From the NCBI RefSeq assembly GCF_024055575.1, contig NZ_JAMXOE010000002.1:434001-498000 (forward strand): a stretch of 64,000 nucleotides of DNA, written 5' to 3'. The position numbers and the translations under genes are program-made. The notes beneath the pieces were generated by a model. The model was given only the letters and a program-made list of their open reading frames with translations, searched no databases and was not told the origin of the DNA. Below are positions 45,275-54,152 of the stretch, piece after piece. The DNA is from Mucilaginibacter flavidus. Lineage in GTDB: Bacteria; Bacteroidota; Bacteroidia; Sphingobacteriales; Sphingobacteriaceae. Every line of letters starts with the position of its first letter. Within the stretch, counting starts at the first letter, position 1.

Positions 45275-46261
45275 ATGAGAAACGATAAAATAATCCCGGG
45301 TATAATCCTGGTTGCAATTGGAGCAGCTATACTGCTTGCCAATTTTGGGTACCTGCACTTCTATTGGTACAACATCTTTCGCTTATGGCCAATATTTTTG
45401 GTTATTGCAGGTGTAAACCTGGTACTTGCCAATAATAAAACCGTATGGGCCGGCGCGTTAAAAATTGCCGTAATAGTAATAGGTATTGGGTTTTTGTTTT
45501 TTGGCAACACCGGCGATAATTATGGTTTTTGGTCGCGCCACAATTGGCATTCATGGCACCGGAATGACAACAACAATGATAACAATGACAACGATAATAA
45601 CAATGATGATAACGACGATAATGGCGACCGTACCCCTGGCAAAAATGTATTTAGCCAGCCATTTGCAAATAATGTAAGGGTTGCCAGGTTAAATATAAAT
45701 GGCGGTGCAACAAGCTATTACCTATCCGACACCACTAACCAGTTGTTTGCCGCCAATACCAACGATAACAGGGACAGGTACATTTTCTCGAGCAGCGTTA
45801 GTGATTCGGTTACAGTAGTTGATTTTAAAATGAAAAACCATAACGGCTTTAATTTCAACTCGGACGATGACAACAGGGTTAACATGGCGCTGAACCCTAA
45901 CCCGGTATGGATGATCAACATTGATGCGGGCGCAGCAAAAGTTGATTTTGATTTCTCAAAATTCAAAATAAAATCGCTTGACGTGCGTGGCGGGGCTGCA
46001 GCTTTTGATATTAAACTGGGCCAGCCATTAACCACTACAAACGTGGAAGTAAACACCGGTGTATCAGCAGTTGATATCAAAATCCCTGAAAATGCTGCTT
46101 GCAGCATCGAGTCGAACTCAGGTTTATCAGGCAATGATTTTGAAGGCTTCACCAAAACGCATGATAATTTTTACGAAACTGCCAATTTCGCAACTGCAAA
46201 AAACAAATTGTACATACACATTAATGGCGGCTTATCAGGCTTTAATGTAAGCAGGTATTAA
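45275..46261 (+). CDS. LiaF-like envelope protein with Asn/Asp repeat
   Basis: 328 residues: hydrophobic N-terminal region (about 7-80) with three or four short helices of the LiaI/LiaF type, an Asn/Asp low-complexity run at about 97-118 (NDNNNDNNDNDNNNDD, encoded at 45563-45628), then a beta-rich C-terminal domain (about 135-328) with repeated short strands around MINIDAGAAKVDFDFSKFKIKS-type units (LDVRGGAAAFDIK, VEVNTGVSAVDIKIP), as in DUF4097/LiaF C-terminal domains. Probable envelope-stress component with the adjacent PspC protein. Confidence 0.82.
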   Translation: MRNDKIIPGIILVAIGAAILLANFGYLHFYWYNIFRLWPIFLVIAGVNLVLANNKTVWAGALKIAVIVIGIGFLFFGNTGDNYGFWSRHNWHSWHRNDNNNDNNDNDNNNDDNDDNGDRTPGKNVFSQPFANNVRVARLNINGGATSYYLSDTTNQLFAANTNDNRDRYIFSSSVSDSVTVVDFKMKNHNGFNFNSDDDNRVNMALNPNPVWMINIDAGAAKVDFDFSKFKIKSLDVRGGAAAFDIKLGQPLTTTNVEVNTGVSAVDIKIPENAACSIESNSGLSGNDFEGFTKTHDNFYETANFATAKNKLYIHINGGLSGFNVSRY

Positions 46262-46264
46262 TAT

Positions 46265-46397
46265 TTGTTGAAAGGTTTTAACGTTGAAAGGTTGTAATGT
46301 TGCTGAAACGTTACAACCTTTCGGCTTTTGTACCGGTTTTAGTTTAATTTTGAGTTATGGAACCTTCCAACGTTACAACATTACAACCTTCCAACGG
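46265..46397. repeat. GTTGTAACGTT word repeat spanning a gene start
   Basis: Words of the type AAAGGTTGTAAC run forward at 46265-46302 and inverted at 46307-46322 and 46359-46397 (AACCTTCCAACGTTACAAC). The last block lies inside the next coding region and encodes its first residues. Confidence 0.6.
46286..46329 (+). terminator. Probable terminator hairpin after the LiaF-like gene
   Basis: GAAAGGTTGTAATGTT-gctg-AAACGTTACAACCTTTC forms a stem of about 16 pairs with one wobble, followed by GGCTTTTG on the plus strand, 25 bases after the stop codon. The T-run is short, so efficiency is uncertain. Confidence 0.45.
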
Positions 46398-47001
46398 CAA
46401 TGCCTACTTCCTCGTTATCAATGGCAAACCCCAGGGGCCGTTTAGTGTTGCGCAGTTAAAGGAACACAAGATACGGCCTGGCGATTTTCTAAAAACCGCC
46501 GCTATGGACGACTACAAAGAGGCCCATGAAATTGCGGAATTGCGCGAATTGCTTGGTTTTAGAAAGCAGTCCGTTATCCCCCAATACTTCGGCAGTTTCG
46601 ACCAGCGTCTGATGGCTGTGGCAATTGACTGGTTTTTTGTTTGGGGTGCCTGTATTATTATCGCCTTTTTACTGGTACTATTTGTTAATAATGCTGCCAC
46701 CCGATCAGTAATAGCCCTAAGTACGCTTGTTTTAGCGCCTGTGGTTAGCATAATTTACCACATTGTTATGGAGTGCTCGGCAAAACAGGCCACTTTCGGC
46801 AAACAAATCTTAAAGATTAAAGTGTGCGATATGCAGGGTGAACGCATCAGCGCCGGCATGTCGGTTGTACGCAACCTGGCAAGAATTTTTTCGGTGGCAA
46901 CGTTCTTTGTAGGTTACGTGATAAGCTTTTTTACCAAACAGCAGCAAGCGCTTCACGATATGATTGCAGGTACGCTGGTGATGAAGGACAGGCTGGTTTA
47001 A
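46357..47001 (+). CDS. GYF_2-RDD membrane protein
   Basis: 214 residues. After a short N-terminus (MEPSNVTTLQPSNG) comes a GYF_2-like domain, YFLVINGKPQGPFSVAQL (about 17-65), then an RDD domain (about 80-210) with FGSFDQRLMAVAIDWFFVW (the R..D pair), two to three membrane segments and CSAKQATFGKQILKIKV. RDD proteins are thought to help transport or ion exchange; the GYF_2 part may bind proline-rich partners. No later ATG exists before the GYF fold, so the first 14 residues are encoded by spacer repeat. A TAATTTTG box (46345-46352) sits just before the ATG. Confidence 0.85.
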   Translation: MEPSNVTTLQPSNGNAYFLVINGKPQGPFSVAQLKEHKIRPGDFLKTAAMDDYKEAHEIAELRELLGFRKQSVIPQYFGSFDQRLMAVAIDWFFVWGACIIIAFLLVLFVNNAATRSVIALSTLVLAPVVSIIYHIVMECSAKQATFGKQILKIKVCDMQGERISAGMSVVRNLARIFSVATFFVGYVISFFTKQQQALHDMIAGTLVMKDRLV

Positions 47002-47120
47002 GTTGGCAGTAAGTAGTGGGCAGTATTCCTATCGTCGGTTAACTGCGGCTTTGTCTGCTGTCTTTACAGGCCTTCAATAAAAGAGGGCGACTGCAAACTG
47101 CCAACTAAAAACTGCCAACT
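47001..47120. repeat. AGTTGGCAGT word inverted repeat between convergent RDD genes
   Basis: The left arm 47001-47025 (AGTTGGCAGTAAGTAGTGGG) and right arm 47090-47120 (ACTGCAAACTGCCAACT and another ACTGCCAACT) are complementary. The left arm overlaps the stop codon of the RDD gene at 46999-47001. The same ACTGCCAA word is in two other spacers. Confidence 0.6.
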
Positions 47121-47173
47121 ATTTCATCCTTCTGAACACATAAGTATAATATGCGCAGCCCATTTTCGGTAAA

Positions 47174-47803
47174 CTACAGTTTAACTACATACGTGCGGGC
47201 AAGCTGATCATGCAGGGCTTGCTTATGTTCAGTAAAAAAGATGGTCACGAAGCCGATGTAGAGAAGGAAAACCGAAACGGCTTTGCCGAAACTGCGTAAT
47301 AGCGCATTCACAAAAGTAAGACCCATTCCATCGATATCAACAACTACCAGCCTGCAAATTTTCTTGCCGATGCTGCCTTTCATCGGTGATGCCTCGCAAA
47401 CGGTATTATAAATAATCAATGGGATAATAAAGCTAAGCTGAACAATAAATAACTCACGGGGCGACGCTTTTAACAACGCTGCATACGACGGCATGGCATG
47501 AACAATGCCTTGTGCTATTAAGGCGTTTACAATGAAACTTGCCGAAACCGATATTAAAAAATAATCAATAATCCATGCTAAAAACCGCCAGCCAAATGAG
47601 GCAAGGTTATCGCCGGTGGGCAGGTATATCCCCTGTGATTCGAAATAAGGATAAAACTCGGGCAGATCACAGGCATCCTGCCAGGTATCAGCCAGGGGCG
47701 ATAATATCCTTGTGTGGATATCCAGGTCCATGGCTTTTAATTCATTAAACGTGTACGGGCCTTGTTGCTCTCCGTCTTCTAAAATATAATATTCTTGTGC
47801 CAT
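47174..47803 (-). CDS. GYF_2-RDD membrane protein (second copy, convergent)
   Basis: 209 residues. GYF_2 domain with YYILEDGEQQGPYTFNEL (about 5-50), then an RDD domain beginning LASFGWRFLAWIIDYFLIS (about 67) and containing ASPMKGSIGKKICRLVV. Clearly a paralogue of the protein at 46357-47001 and facing it across a word-repeat spacer. Sequence is diverged enough to suggest an old duplication. Confidence 0.87.
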   Translation of the reverse strand: MAQEYYILEDGEQQGPYTFNELKAMDLDIHTRILSPLADTWQDACDLPEFYPYFESQGIYLPTGDNLASFGWRFLAWIIDYFLISVSASFIVNALIAQGIVHAMPSYAALLKASPRELFIVQLSFIIPLIIYNTVCEASPMKGSIGKKICRLVVVDIDGMGLTFVNALLRSFGKAVSVFLLYIGFVTIFFTEHKQALHDQLARTYVVKL

Positions 47804-48063
47804 GCTTAACTAGTGCGATTTTGAAAGATATGATATCAGCGTTTGTTTTTGATTTTACCCTGGGCTGTATTAAAAGATACCTAACCGCTGTAAAGTTAAA
47901 CCCTTTAACAGCAAAATTGAGTGGGTTTCATATTTTTTTGTACTGGCGATGATAAAGTAGCAAACTGTTGTATTGAATAAAATGTATAATTTTATTGAAC
48001 TAGGAAAAACTGAGCTCCAAACGGTGTAAATAACAATATGCCGACCCGGGCTCCTCTAAAATT

Positions 48064-50796
48064 ATGAGCAAACAGCCGATACCCCAAAATGAAAAGGCAC
48101 GCTTAAGAGCGCTTCGCAACTATGAAATTTTAGATACATTAAGCGAAGCTGAGTTTGACCGGATTACGGAATTAGCATCGATTATATGCGATGTGCCCAT
48201 TTCGCTGATAACACTTATCGACGAAAAAAGGCAATGGTTTAAATCGGCGAAGGGCATTGCAGGAACGGAAACGCCCAGGGATGTAGCATTTTGCAGGTAT
48301 ACCATAATGGATACTGCAATTTTAGAGGTTGAAGACGCCACCAAGGACGATAGGTTTAAAGAAAATGAATTTGTTGTTAATGAGCCCGCCATCCGTTTTT
48401 ATGCCGGCTACCCTTTGGTCGACCCGCAGGGCCATGCCCTGGGTTCATTATGCGTAATTGACCAAAAACCTAAAACATTAACAGCAAAACAGAAAAAGGC
48501 GCTCGAATTGTTAGCTGCGGAAGCTATTTCGCTTATAGTTGAACGGAGGCAAAAAGAGGAACTGCGGAACTTTGAAAAGCTTTTCACCCTATCAAATGAT
48601 TTGGTTTTTGTTGGAGGGATCGATGGGTTTTTCAAAAAAATAAACCCCGCATTTACAAAATTATTTGGCTGGAGTGAAGAACATATATTAAATACTTCGA
48701 GTTTTGAGTTTTACCATCCGGACGATATTGAAAGTACTGCAAAGGAGCTGCAAAGATTAGCAGATGGCCGCAGTACCATTAACTTTTTACAGCGCTTTAA
48801 AACCAGCACCGGCGAGTACAAGACCATCGAATGGACATCGACACCCGAAACTGTCAGTGGCCATATATTCGGTATAGGGCGCGATGTGTCTGACTTAATT
48901 TTGAAGGAAAAACAACTTGCCACCAGCGAGGAAAAACTAAGGATATTTTTCCAAAACTCCCTTGGCTTGATGTTTACGCACGATTTAAAGGGCAAATTTC
49001 TTTCGATAAACAATGCGGGCGCAGCAGTTTTGGGTTATACTCCGGCTGAACTGATGCAAATGTCGCTATACGATGTTAGCCTGCCCGGGTTCCATACAGC
49101 AGTGGATGAGTATCTCGAAAAAATTCAAAAGGACGGCACATCGCAAGGGCAAACATCAACGCAGCATAAGGACGGCTCCTTGCATATATGGATGTACAAC
49201 AACTTTCTTGAAAATAGTACAGACGGGGAACCTTACGTTATTGTTAACGGGATGGACATCACCAAGAGATATAATTTGGAAAAGGACCTTAAGCGCACCA
49301 CCCAAATGCTGGAACAAACCAACCAGGTTGCCCGCGTTGGCGGATGGGAATATGATGTGACTAAGAAAAAATTATATTGGTCGAATGTTACTAAAGAGAT
49401 CCATGGCTTAAATAAAGATTATGATCCGGACGTTGACTCAGGAATTAATTTCTATGCCGATGACGAAACTCGTCACAGGATCCACAATGTTTTTAACCTC
49501 GCCATTTCGACCGGCACCCCCTGGAACGAGGAACGACAAATGACCACCGCCCGCGGCGAAAAAATCTGGGTGCGCTCAATTGGCAACGCTGAATTTGAGA
49601 ATGGAGAATGCAAAAGACTTTATGGCACATTCCAGGATATAAACGCCTATAAATTGAGCGAACTGGCCCTGAAACAATCCCTTGAAACGCAGGAGAAGCT
49701 TAACGATATAATGTTTGAGCACATTGAACTGATTGAGCAGCAGGATAAAACGATTGAAAAAATACAGGAGTTTAAATTCCTTGCGGATTCTATCCCTCAA
49801 ATTATATGGACGGCCAATACTGATGGCATTTTTAATTACTATAACAAGCATTGGTTTGATTTTACCGGCTTAACTTTTGACGATACCATTGAAAAAGGTT
49901 GGGAACCCGTGCTTCATCCTGAGGGCTTCAAAAAGCATATAAAGGCCTGGAACGAATCGCTTCGCACCGGCAATCCCTACCAGGTTGAAATACAATTTAA
50001 AAGGGCAACCGACGGAATTTATAAGTGGCATCTATGTCGCGCATTGCCGATGAAAGATGACCGGGGCAAAGTTATCAAATGGTTTGGCTCCTGCACCGAC
50101 ATTGACGAATACAAACGCGCGCTGGACCTTGAAAACCGTGTAAGCCAGTTTGAAGACTTTAACCGCATAGTTGCCCATAACCTGCGCGGACCTGCGGGTA
50201 GCATTGATATGATATTAGATATGATTGGCGATTCCGAATCGGAAGATGAAAAAGCCGATTACCTGAAAATGTTAAAACAATCAAGCACCACGCTTATTAC
50301 TACGCTTAACGACTTGATGAAAGTACTGGAGGTACGAAACAATCAAAACCTGCCATACGACGACTGTAACCTCGATGAACTGACCGGCAACGTAAAAAAA
50401 ATGCTGGCAGGGCAAATCGCTTCAAAACGCGCTGTGATAAATACAGATTTCAGCGTGCCGGTGATGAAGTTCCCAAAAATGTATCTCGAGAGCATATTTT
50501 ATAACATGATAAGCAACTCGTTAAAATACAACAAGGCCGATGTTGCACCCGAAATTAATATCACCTCGGCTGTCACTGATGGTCGCGTAACGCTTAAATT
50601 CACCGATAATGGCCTGGGAATTGATTTGAAACGCCACGGCGCCAAAATATTCAAGCTCAACCACACTTTTCACAGTGGATATGACAGCAAAGGCGTAGGC
50701 TTGTTTATGACTAAAACGCAGATAGAAACATTTGGCGGTAATATTAGTGTTGAAAGTGAGCCGGGAATTGGGACCACATTTACAATCGTGTTTTAA
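48064..50796 (+). CDS. GAF-PAS(4)-histidine kinase, soluble
   Basis: 910 residues, no membrane helix. GAF domain (1-165), then four PAS domains (about 175-280, 290-408, 415-535, 570-685; DGFFKKINPAFTKLFGW and DGIFNYYNKHWFDFTGLT are the clearest), a helical linker, an HKA-like region with IVAHNLRGP (His705) and an HATPase domain with N box SNSLKYNK, G1 DNGLGID and G2 SKGVGLFMTK. A cytosolic sensor of ligands or redox state. There is no response regulator beside it, so it is an orphan kinase. The DUF5655 gene starts 3 bases after its stop. Confidence 0.92.
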   Translation: MSKQPIPQNEKARLRALRNYEILDTLSEAEFDRITELASIICDVPISLITLIDEKRQWFKSAKGIAGTETPRDVAFCRYTIMDTAILEVEDATKDDRFKENEFVVNEPAIRFYAGYPLVDPQGHALGSLCVIDQKPKTLTAKQKKALELLAAEAISLIVERRQKEELRNFEKLFTLSNDLVFVGGIDGFFKKINPAFTKLFGWSEEHILNTSSFEFYHPDDIESTAKELQRLADGRSTINFLQRFKTSTGEYKTIEWTSTPETVSGHIFGIGRDVSDLILKEKQLATSEEKLRIFFQNSLGLMFTHDLKGKFLSINNAGAAVLGYTPAELMQMSLYDVSLPGFHTAVDEYLEKIQKDGTSQGQTSTQHKDGSLHIWMYNNFLENSTDGEPYVIVNGMDITKRYNLEKDLKRTTQMLEQTNQVARVGGWEYDVTKKKLYWSNVTKEIHGLNKDYDPDVDSGINFYADDETRHRIHNVFNLAISTGTPWNEERQMTTARGEKIWVRSIGNAEFENGECKRLYGTFQDINAYKLSELALKQSLETQEKLNDIMFEHIELIEQQDKTIEKIQEFKFLADSIPQIIWTANTDGIFNYYNKHWFDFTGLTFDDTIEKGWEPVLHPEGFKKHIKAWNESLRTGNPYQVEIQFKRATDGIYKWHLCRALPMKDDRGKVIKWFGSCTDIDEYKRALDLENRVSQFEDFNRIVAHNLRGPAGSIDMILDMIGDSESEDEKADYLKMLKQSSTTLITTLNDLMKVLEVRNNQNLPYDDCNLDELTGNVKKMLAGQIASKRAVINTDFSVPVMKFPKMYLESIFYNMISNSLKYNKADVAPEINITSAVTDGRVTLKFTDNGLGIDLKRHGAKIFKLNHTFHSGYDSKGVGLFMTKTQIETFGGNISVESEPGIGTTFTIVF

Positions 50797-50799
50797 TCT

Positions 50800-51144
50800 A
50801 TGCCTTACATCTGCCCAAAATGCGAGCGGGAATTAATTAGTGAGCATCAAAGCCACTATTGTGCTAAAGTAAGTCTCGATGATTTATTTAAGGGCAAAAG
50901 TGATGAACTGCTTTTACTATTTGATAAGCTTTTGGCTGAAGTTGCCGACTGGCCCGATGTTTTGGTAGGCACCACACCCAATTGCATCACGTTTGTGCAC
51001 CGGCAAACATTCTTCGTCATCCGCCCCATGCAAAAACAGCTTGACCTGAAATTTTATTCCGTTAAACCGATTGAGATACCACAGGTAAAAACTATTGCGA
51101 CCGGGCAGGTATCAAAACAGCATCAGGCTAAGCAGCACCAATGA
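50800..51144 (+). CDS. DUF5655-like protein with N-terminal zinc-finger-like motif
   Basis: 114 residues. The start has CPKC (5-8) with His16, His19 and Cys21, a possible small zinc site, followed by DDLFKGKSDELLLLFDKL and VGTTPNCITFVHRQTFFVIRP, as in DUF5655, which is often found as a short stand-alone domain with unknown role. It follows the histidine kinase with a 3-base gap, implying translational coupling. Confidence 0.72.
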   Translation: MPYICPKCERELISEHQSHYCAKVSLDDLFKGKSDELLLLFDKLLAEVADWPDVLVGTTPNCITFVHRQTFFVIRPMQKQLDLKFYSVKPIEIPQVKTIATGQVSKQHQAKQHQ

Positions 51145-51277
51145 ATTAAGGCCGCAGCTTTTTGGGTGGATAAGGGAATCGTATGAGTTGTTGTAATCTA
51201 AAAAAAGCTGCCGGAATAGCGTAATTATAATGTCAGACAATACCTATATTAGTGCTAATATGGTAAAGTTCTAAAAT

Positions 51278-52171
51278 ATGCCTCTTCAGCGGTTATACCA
51301 ATCTTTAATGATACCGGCCCTCGCTGTTATTTTATTTTGCGTACTTAATTCATTTAATTTTTCCTCTCAACAGAAATTCCGTGGTATAAATGACAGCCTT
51401 AGGGGCCACGTCAAAACGGAAACCTATTTTTATTATGAATCCAATAAAACCGGAGACGCTCCTGATAGCAATTGGAATTACAAAAGGGTTCATAATTATA
51501 ACAAAAAGGAGCAGGTAGAATCAATTTACTATTATAATGCGCAAAACAAAGTGGATAGTGAAGCGACGATTATAATGAAATATGATAGTAAAGGAAGAGA
51601 AATATCTACCACAAACTTATTGAGAAGCTTTTCCAATAAGACTGCATACTCAAATAATAAAAATGGTAATGAAGTCCAAATAAATAGCTCTGATTCAGAC
51701 CTTCCCGATTCTAAATGGGTGTCCGATAAAAGCGCAATGATAGATACCTCATTTATATATCGTAGGGATGGCACTTCGACATTGAACTATGTTCGCCGTA
51801 AAAATAAAAATGGTGATATTGTAGAAGAAAGGCAATTTGACGAGGCAGGACACGTGACAGAAACAGAAAATTATACCTATGACGACCATCACAACAAATT
51901 GACGGAAATCAGGATTGATAATAACGGCGAAAAACATTTGCATTTTTTTGAGTATGATAAGTTTGGAAATGAGACATTTGAAAGAGCCGTAAATGACATG
52001 TATATCGGCGGCTGGCGGGTAGGTGAAAGTGATCCGACAAATAAAGATATTATTTATTACCGCCTTAAATACTCGGAATTTGACAAGCATGATAACTGGC
52101 TTAAAGAAGAAGCCCTCTTCAAGGGTAAAGCCGTTAAAAAACTGATGAGGAAAATTGAATATTACGATTAA
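51278..52171 (+). CDS. Exported YD-like repeat protein, 297 residues
   Basis: Signal or signal-anchor segment (LMIPALAVILFCVLNSF), then many short tyrosine-rich strand pairs: KYDSKGREISTTNLL, RRKNKNGDIVEERQFDEAGHVTETENYTYDDHHNK and FFEYDKFGNETFERA, resembling RHS/YD repeats. It is shorter than a toxin-type RHS protein and has no toxin end. The function is unknown; a surface or periplasmic beta-rich role is possible. Confidence 0.7.
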   Translation: MPLQRLYQSLMIPALAVILFCVLNSFNFSSQQKFRGINDSLRGHVKTETYFYYESNKTGDAPDSNWNYKRVHNYNKKEQVESIYYYNAQNKVDSEATIIMKYDSKGREISTTNLLRSFSNKTAYSNNKNGNEVQINSSDSDLPDSKWVSDKSAMIDTSFIYRRDGTSTLNYVRRKNKNGDIVEERQFDEAGHVTETENYTYDDHHNKLTEIRIDNNGEKHLHFFEYDKFGNETFERAVNDMYIGGWRVGESDPTNKDIIYYRLKYSEFDKHDNWLKEEALFKGKAVKKLMRKIEYYD

Positions 52172-52614
52172 TGTTTAAAACAGGGGACAACAAAAAGGGC
52201 ACAGTTCTAAAACTATCTAATATACCGGCTTAAACGCGCGGCAGTTGTCGTAAGTGCCCAGCGTTTTTGGCGTGCGCATAAGTGCCAGGCTAATATCCGC
52301 AAAACTGCAAATTTCGACATTAAAAACGAGTAAATGCTGACACTGTTTTGTCAGTACTTTTTACATTTTTTGTAGTGACTTTAAAGAAAAAAACACCTTG
52401 ATGCACTGGAAATGCACTTTTTACCGGAATGATTGGCGGTTTCACTGTTCCACCCTGTTCTATATGTTTCACTGTGAACAGGAACGTTTTTTGCCAATTA
52501 TTACAACCGCGTTGCTACCCTCCCGTGATGATTACATCAGCAGCCTAACCGCACGAAAAAGGGAGCAACTTACGCCGCTCCCTCATATATTTTACCTTTC
52601 AGGTATCAAGTCAA
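52172..52614. other. 443-bp spacer between convergent genes
   Basis: No supported gene. CTGACA-ctgttt-TGTCAG around 52334-52351 followed by TACTTTTTACATTTTTT is a weak terminator-like hairpin for the plus-strand gene. The ahcY terminator (52556-52584) is at the right end. CCTGTTC...GAACAGG around 52456-52484 is a further small inverted repeat. Confidence 0.6.
52556..52584 (-). terminator. Intrinsic terminator of ahcY
   Basis: On the minus strand AGGGAGC-ggcgtaagtt-GCTCCCT is followed directly by TTTTTC, a classic rho-independent terminator 31 bases after the ahcY stop codon. Confidence 0.85.
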
Positions 52615-53931
52615 TTAGTACCTGTAATACTCCGGTTTAAACGGTCCTTCAACAGTTACGCCGATATAGTCAGCCTGTTCCTGGTCTAAAACTTCCAGCT
52701 CAACGCCAATTTTGGCAAGGTGTAGGCGGGCAACTTTTTCGTCAAGGTGTTTTGGCAGGGTGTAAACTTTGTTTTCGTATGCAGCGCCATTGTTCCAAAG
52801 CTCAAGTTGGGCTAAGGTTTGGTTGGTGAACGAGTTACTCATTACAAAGCTTGGGTGACCTGTTGCACAGCCTAAGTTTACCAAACGGCCTTCGGCTAAT
52901 ATGATAAGGTCTTTACCATCAATGGTGTATTTATCAACCTGTGGTTTAATTTCAATTTTAGTATTGCCATAAGCGCCGTTTAACCAGGCCATGTCAATCT
53001 CGTTATCAAAGTGACCAATGTTACAAACGATGGCTTTATCCTTCAACGCGCGGAAATGCTGCTCGCGAACAATGTTCATATTACCGGTTGCAGTAACAAC
53101 AATATCAGCCTCGGCAATAGCAGTACCCAGCTTTTTAACTTCGAAACCTTCCATTGCTGCCTGTAAAGCACAGATAGGATCAATTTCGGTAACTATGACA
53201 CGTACACCTGCATTGCGCAGTGAATCGGCAGAACCTTTACCTACGTCGCCATAACCGCAAACAACGGCCACTTTACCGGCCATCATAACGTCAGTTGCAC
53301 GACGGATGGCGTCAACCAACGATTCGCGGCAACCGTATTTATTGTCAAATTTCGACTTGGTAACCGAGTCGTTAACGTTGATTGCAGGCATTGGAAGTGT
53401 TCCGGCTTTCATGCGCTCATATAAGCGGTGTACACCAGTGGTGGTTTCTTCTGATAAACCTTTTATGCCTTCAATCAGTTCAGGGAACCTGTCTAATACC
53501 ATATTGGTTAAATCACCGCCGTCATCCAAAATCATATTTAATGGCTTGCGGTCTTCACCAAAGAATAATGTTTGCTCAATGCACCAGTCAAACTCTTCAG
53601 CGTTCATACCTTTCCAGGCATAAACCGAAGTACCGGCGGCAGCAATAGCAGCGGCAGCGTGATCCTGGGTCGAGAATATATTACATGACGACCAGGTAAC
53701 TTCTGCTCCCAGTTCAATCAAAGTTTCAATTAAAACAGCGGTCTGGATAGTCATGTGCAGGCAGCCGGCAATGCGTGCGCCTTTCAATGCTTTCGACGGG
53801 CCGTACTCCTTACGTAAAGCCATTAAGCCCGGCATTTCTGCTTCGGCTAATTCAATTTCTTTGCGGCCCCATTGGGCTAAAGAGATATCTTTTACTTTGA
53901 ATTTTACAAATTCGGTCTCTACTGATGACAT
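52615..53931 (-). CDS. ahcY: Adenosylhomocysteinase (SAH hydrolase)
   Basis: 438 residues. NAD-binding [12 protein letters not shown] (Rossmann loop), substrate-site [34 protein letters not shown] and [20 protein letters not shown] are family signatures; the C-terminus ends KPEYYRY, where the Lys/Tyr contact NAD of the partner subunit. It splits SAH to adenosine and homocysteine, relieving inhibition of methyltransferases. Length is standard. A TACCTTTG promoter box precedes it and a strong terminator follows. Confidence 0.96.
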   Translation of the reverse strand: MSSVETEFVKFKVKDISLAQWGRKEIELAEAEMPGLMALRKEYGPSKALKGARIAGCLHMTIQTAVLIETLIELGAEVTWSSCNIFSTQDHAAAAIAAAGTSVYAWKGMNAEEFDWCIEQTLFFGEDRKPLNMILDDGGDLTNMVLDRFPELIEGIKGLSEETTTGVHRLYERMKAGTLPMPAINVNDSVTKSKFDNKYGCRESLVDAIRRATDVMMAGKVAVVCGYGDVGKGSADSLRNAGVRVIVTEIDPICALQAAMEGFEVKKLGTAIAEADIVVTATGNMNIVREQHFRALKDKAIVCNIGHFDNEIDMAWLNGAYGNTKIEIKPQVDKYTIDGKDLIILAEGRLVNLGCATGHPSFVMSNSFTNQTLAQLELWNNGAAYENKVYTLPKHLDEKVARLHLAKIGVELEVLDQEQADYIGVTVEGPFKPEYYRY

Positions 53932-53951
53932 ACCTTTTCTTAGTTTTTTTT

Positions 53952-53959
53952 CAAAGGTA
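53952..53959 (-). promoter_or_regulatory. Candidate -7 box of ahcY
   Basis: TACCTTTG on the minus strand is an exact TAnnTTTG match 20 bases before the ATG at 53931, giving a leader of about 14 bases. A TTTC rather than TTG stands at -33. Confidence 0.5.
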
Positions 53960-53991
53960 AGGCATCAGTTTATGAAAATGAAATAAGGAAG

Positions 53992-54017
53992 TTTAAGTTG
54001 CCATAGGGCAACTTAAA
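53992..54017. repeat. 11-bp inverted repeat upstream of ahcY
   Basis: TTTAAGTTGCC (53992-54002) and GGCAACTTAAA (54007-54017) pair perfectly around ATAG. No T-run follows on either strand. It lies between the ahcY promoter and the word-repeat block. Confidence 0.65.
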
Positions 54018-54018
54018 T

Positions 54019-54152
54019 GTTCATTGGTTCACTTGTTCATTAGTTCATAGGTATCGTTTTAAGAAGCAGGCGGTTTATACAGCATAGATATCGCACAGAA
54101 AAGCTATCGAACTTTTCACCAACTACTGAACTAATGAACCAATGAACTAACC
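54019..54152. repeat. Intergenic inverted repeat of GTTCATTGGTTCA words
   Basis: The left arm 54019-54051 (GTTCATTGGTTCACTTGTTC and further) and right arm 54121-54152 (TGAACTAATGAACCAATGAA) are complementary in words. The right arm reaches into the bactofilin C-terminus region at 54147-54152. Confidence 0.6.

Noticed and set aside
51278-52171. RHS-type polymorphic toxin
   Set aside because: The protein is short, has only YD-like repeats, no cleavage motif, no toxin domain and no immunity gene.
52398-52640. 80-residue plus-strand frame in the spacer before ahcY
   Set aside because: It runs through the ahcY terminator and into the end of ahcY, has no domain or signal and no promoter; it reads as chance.
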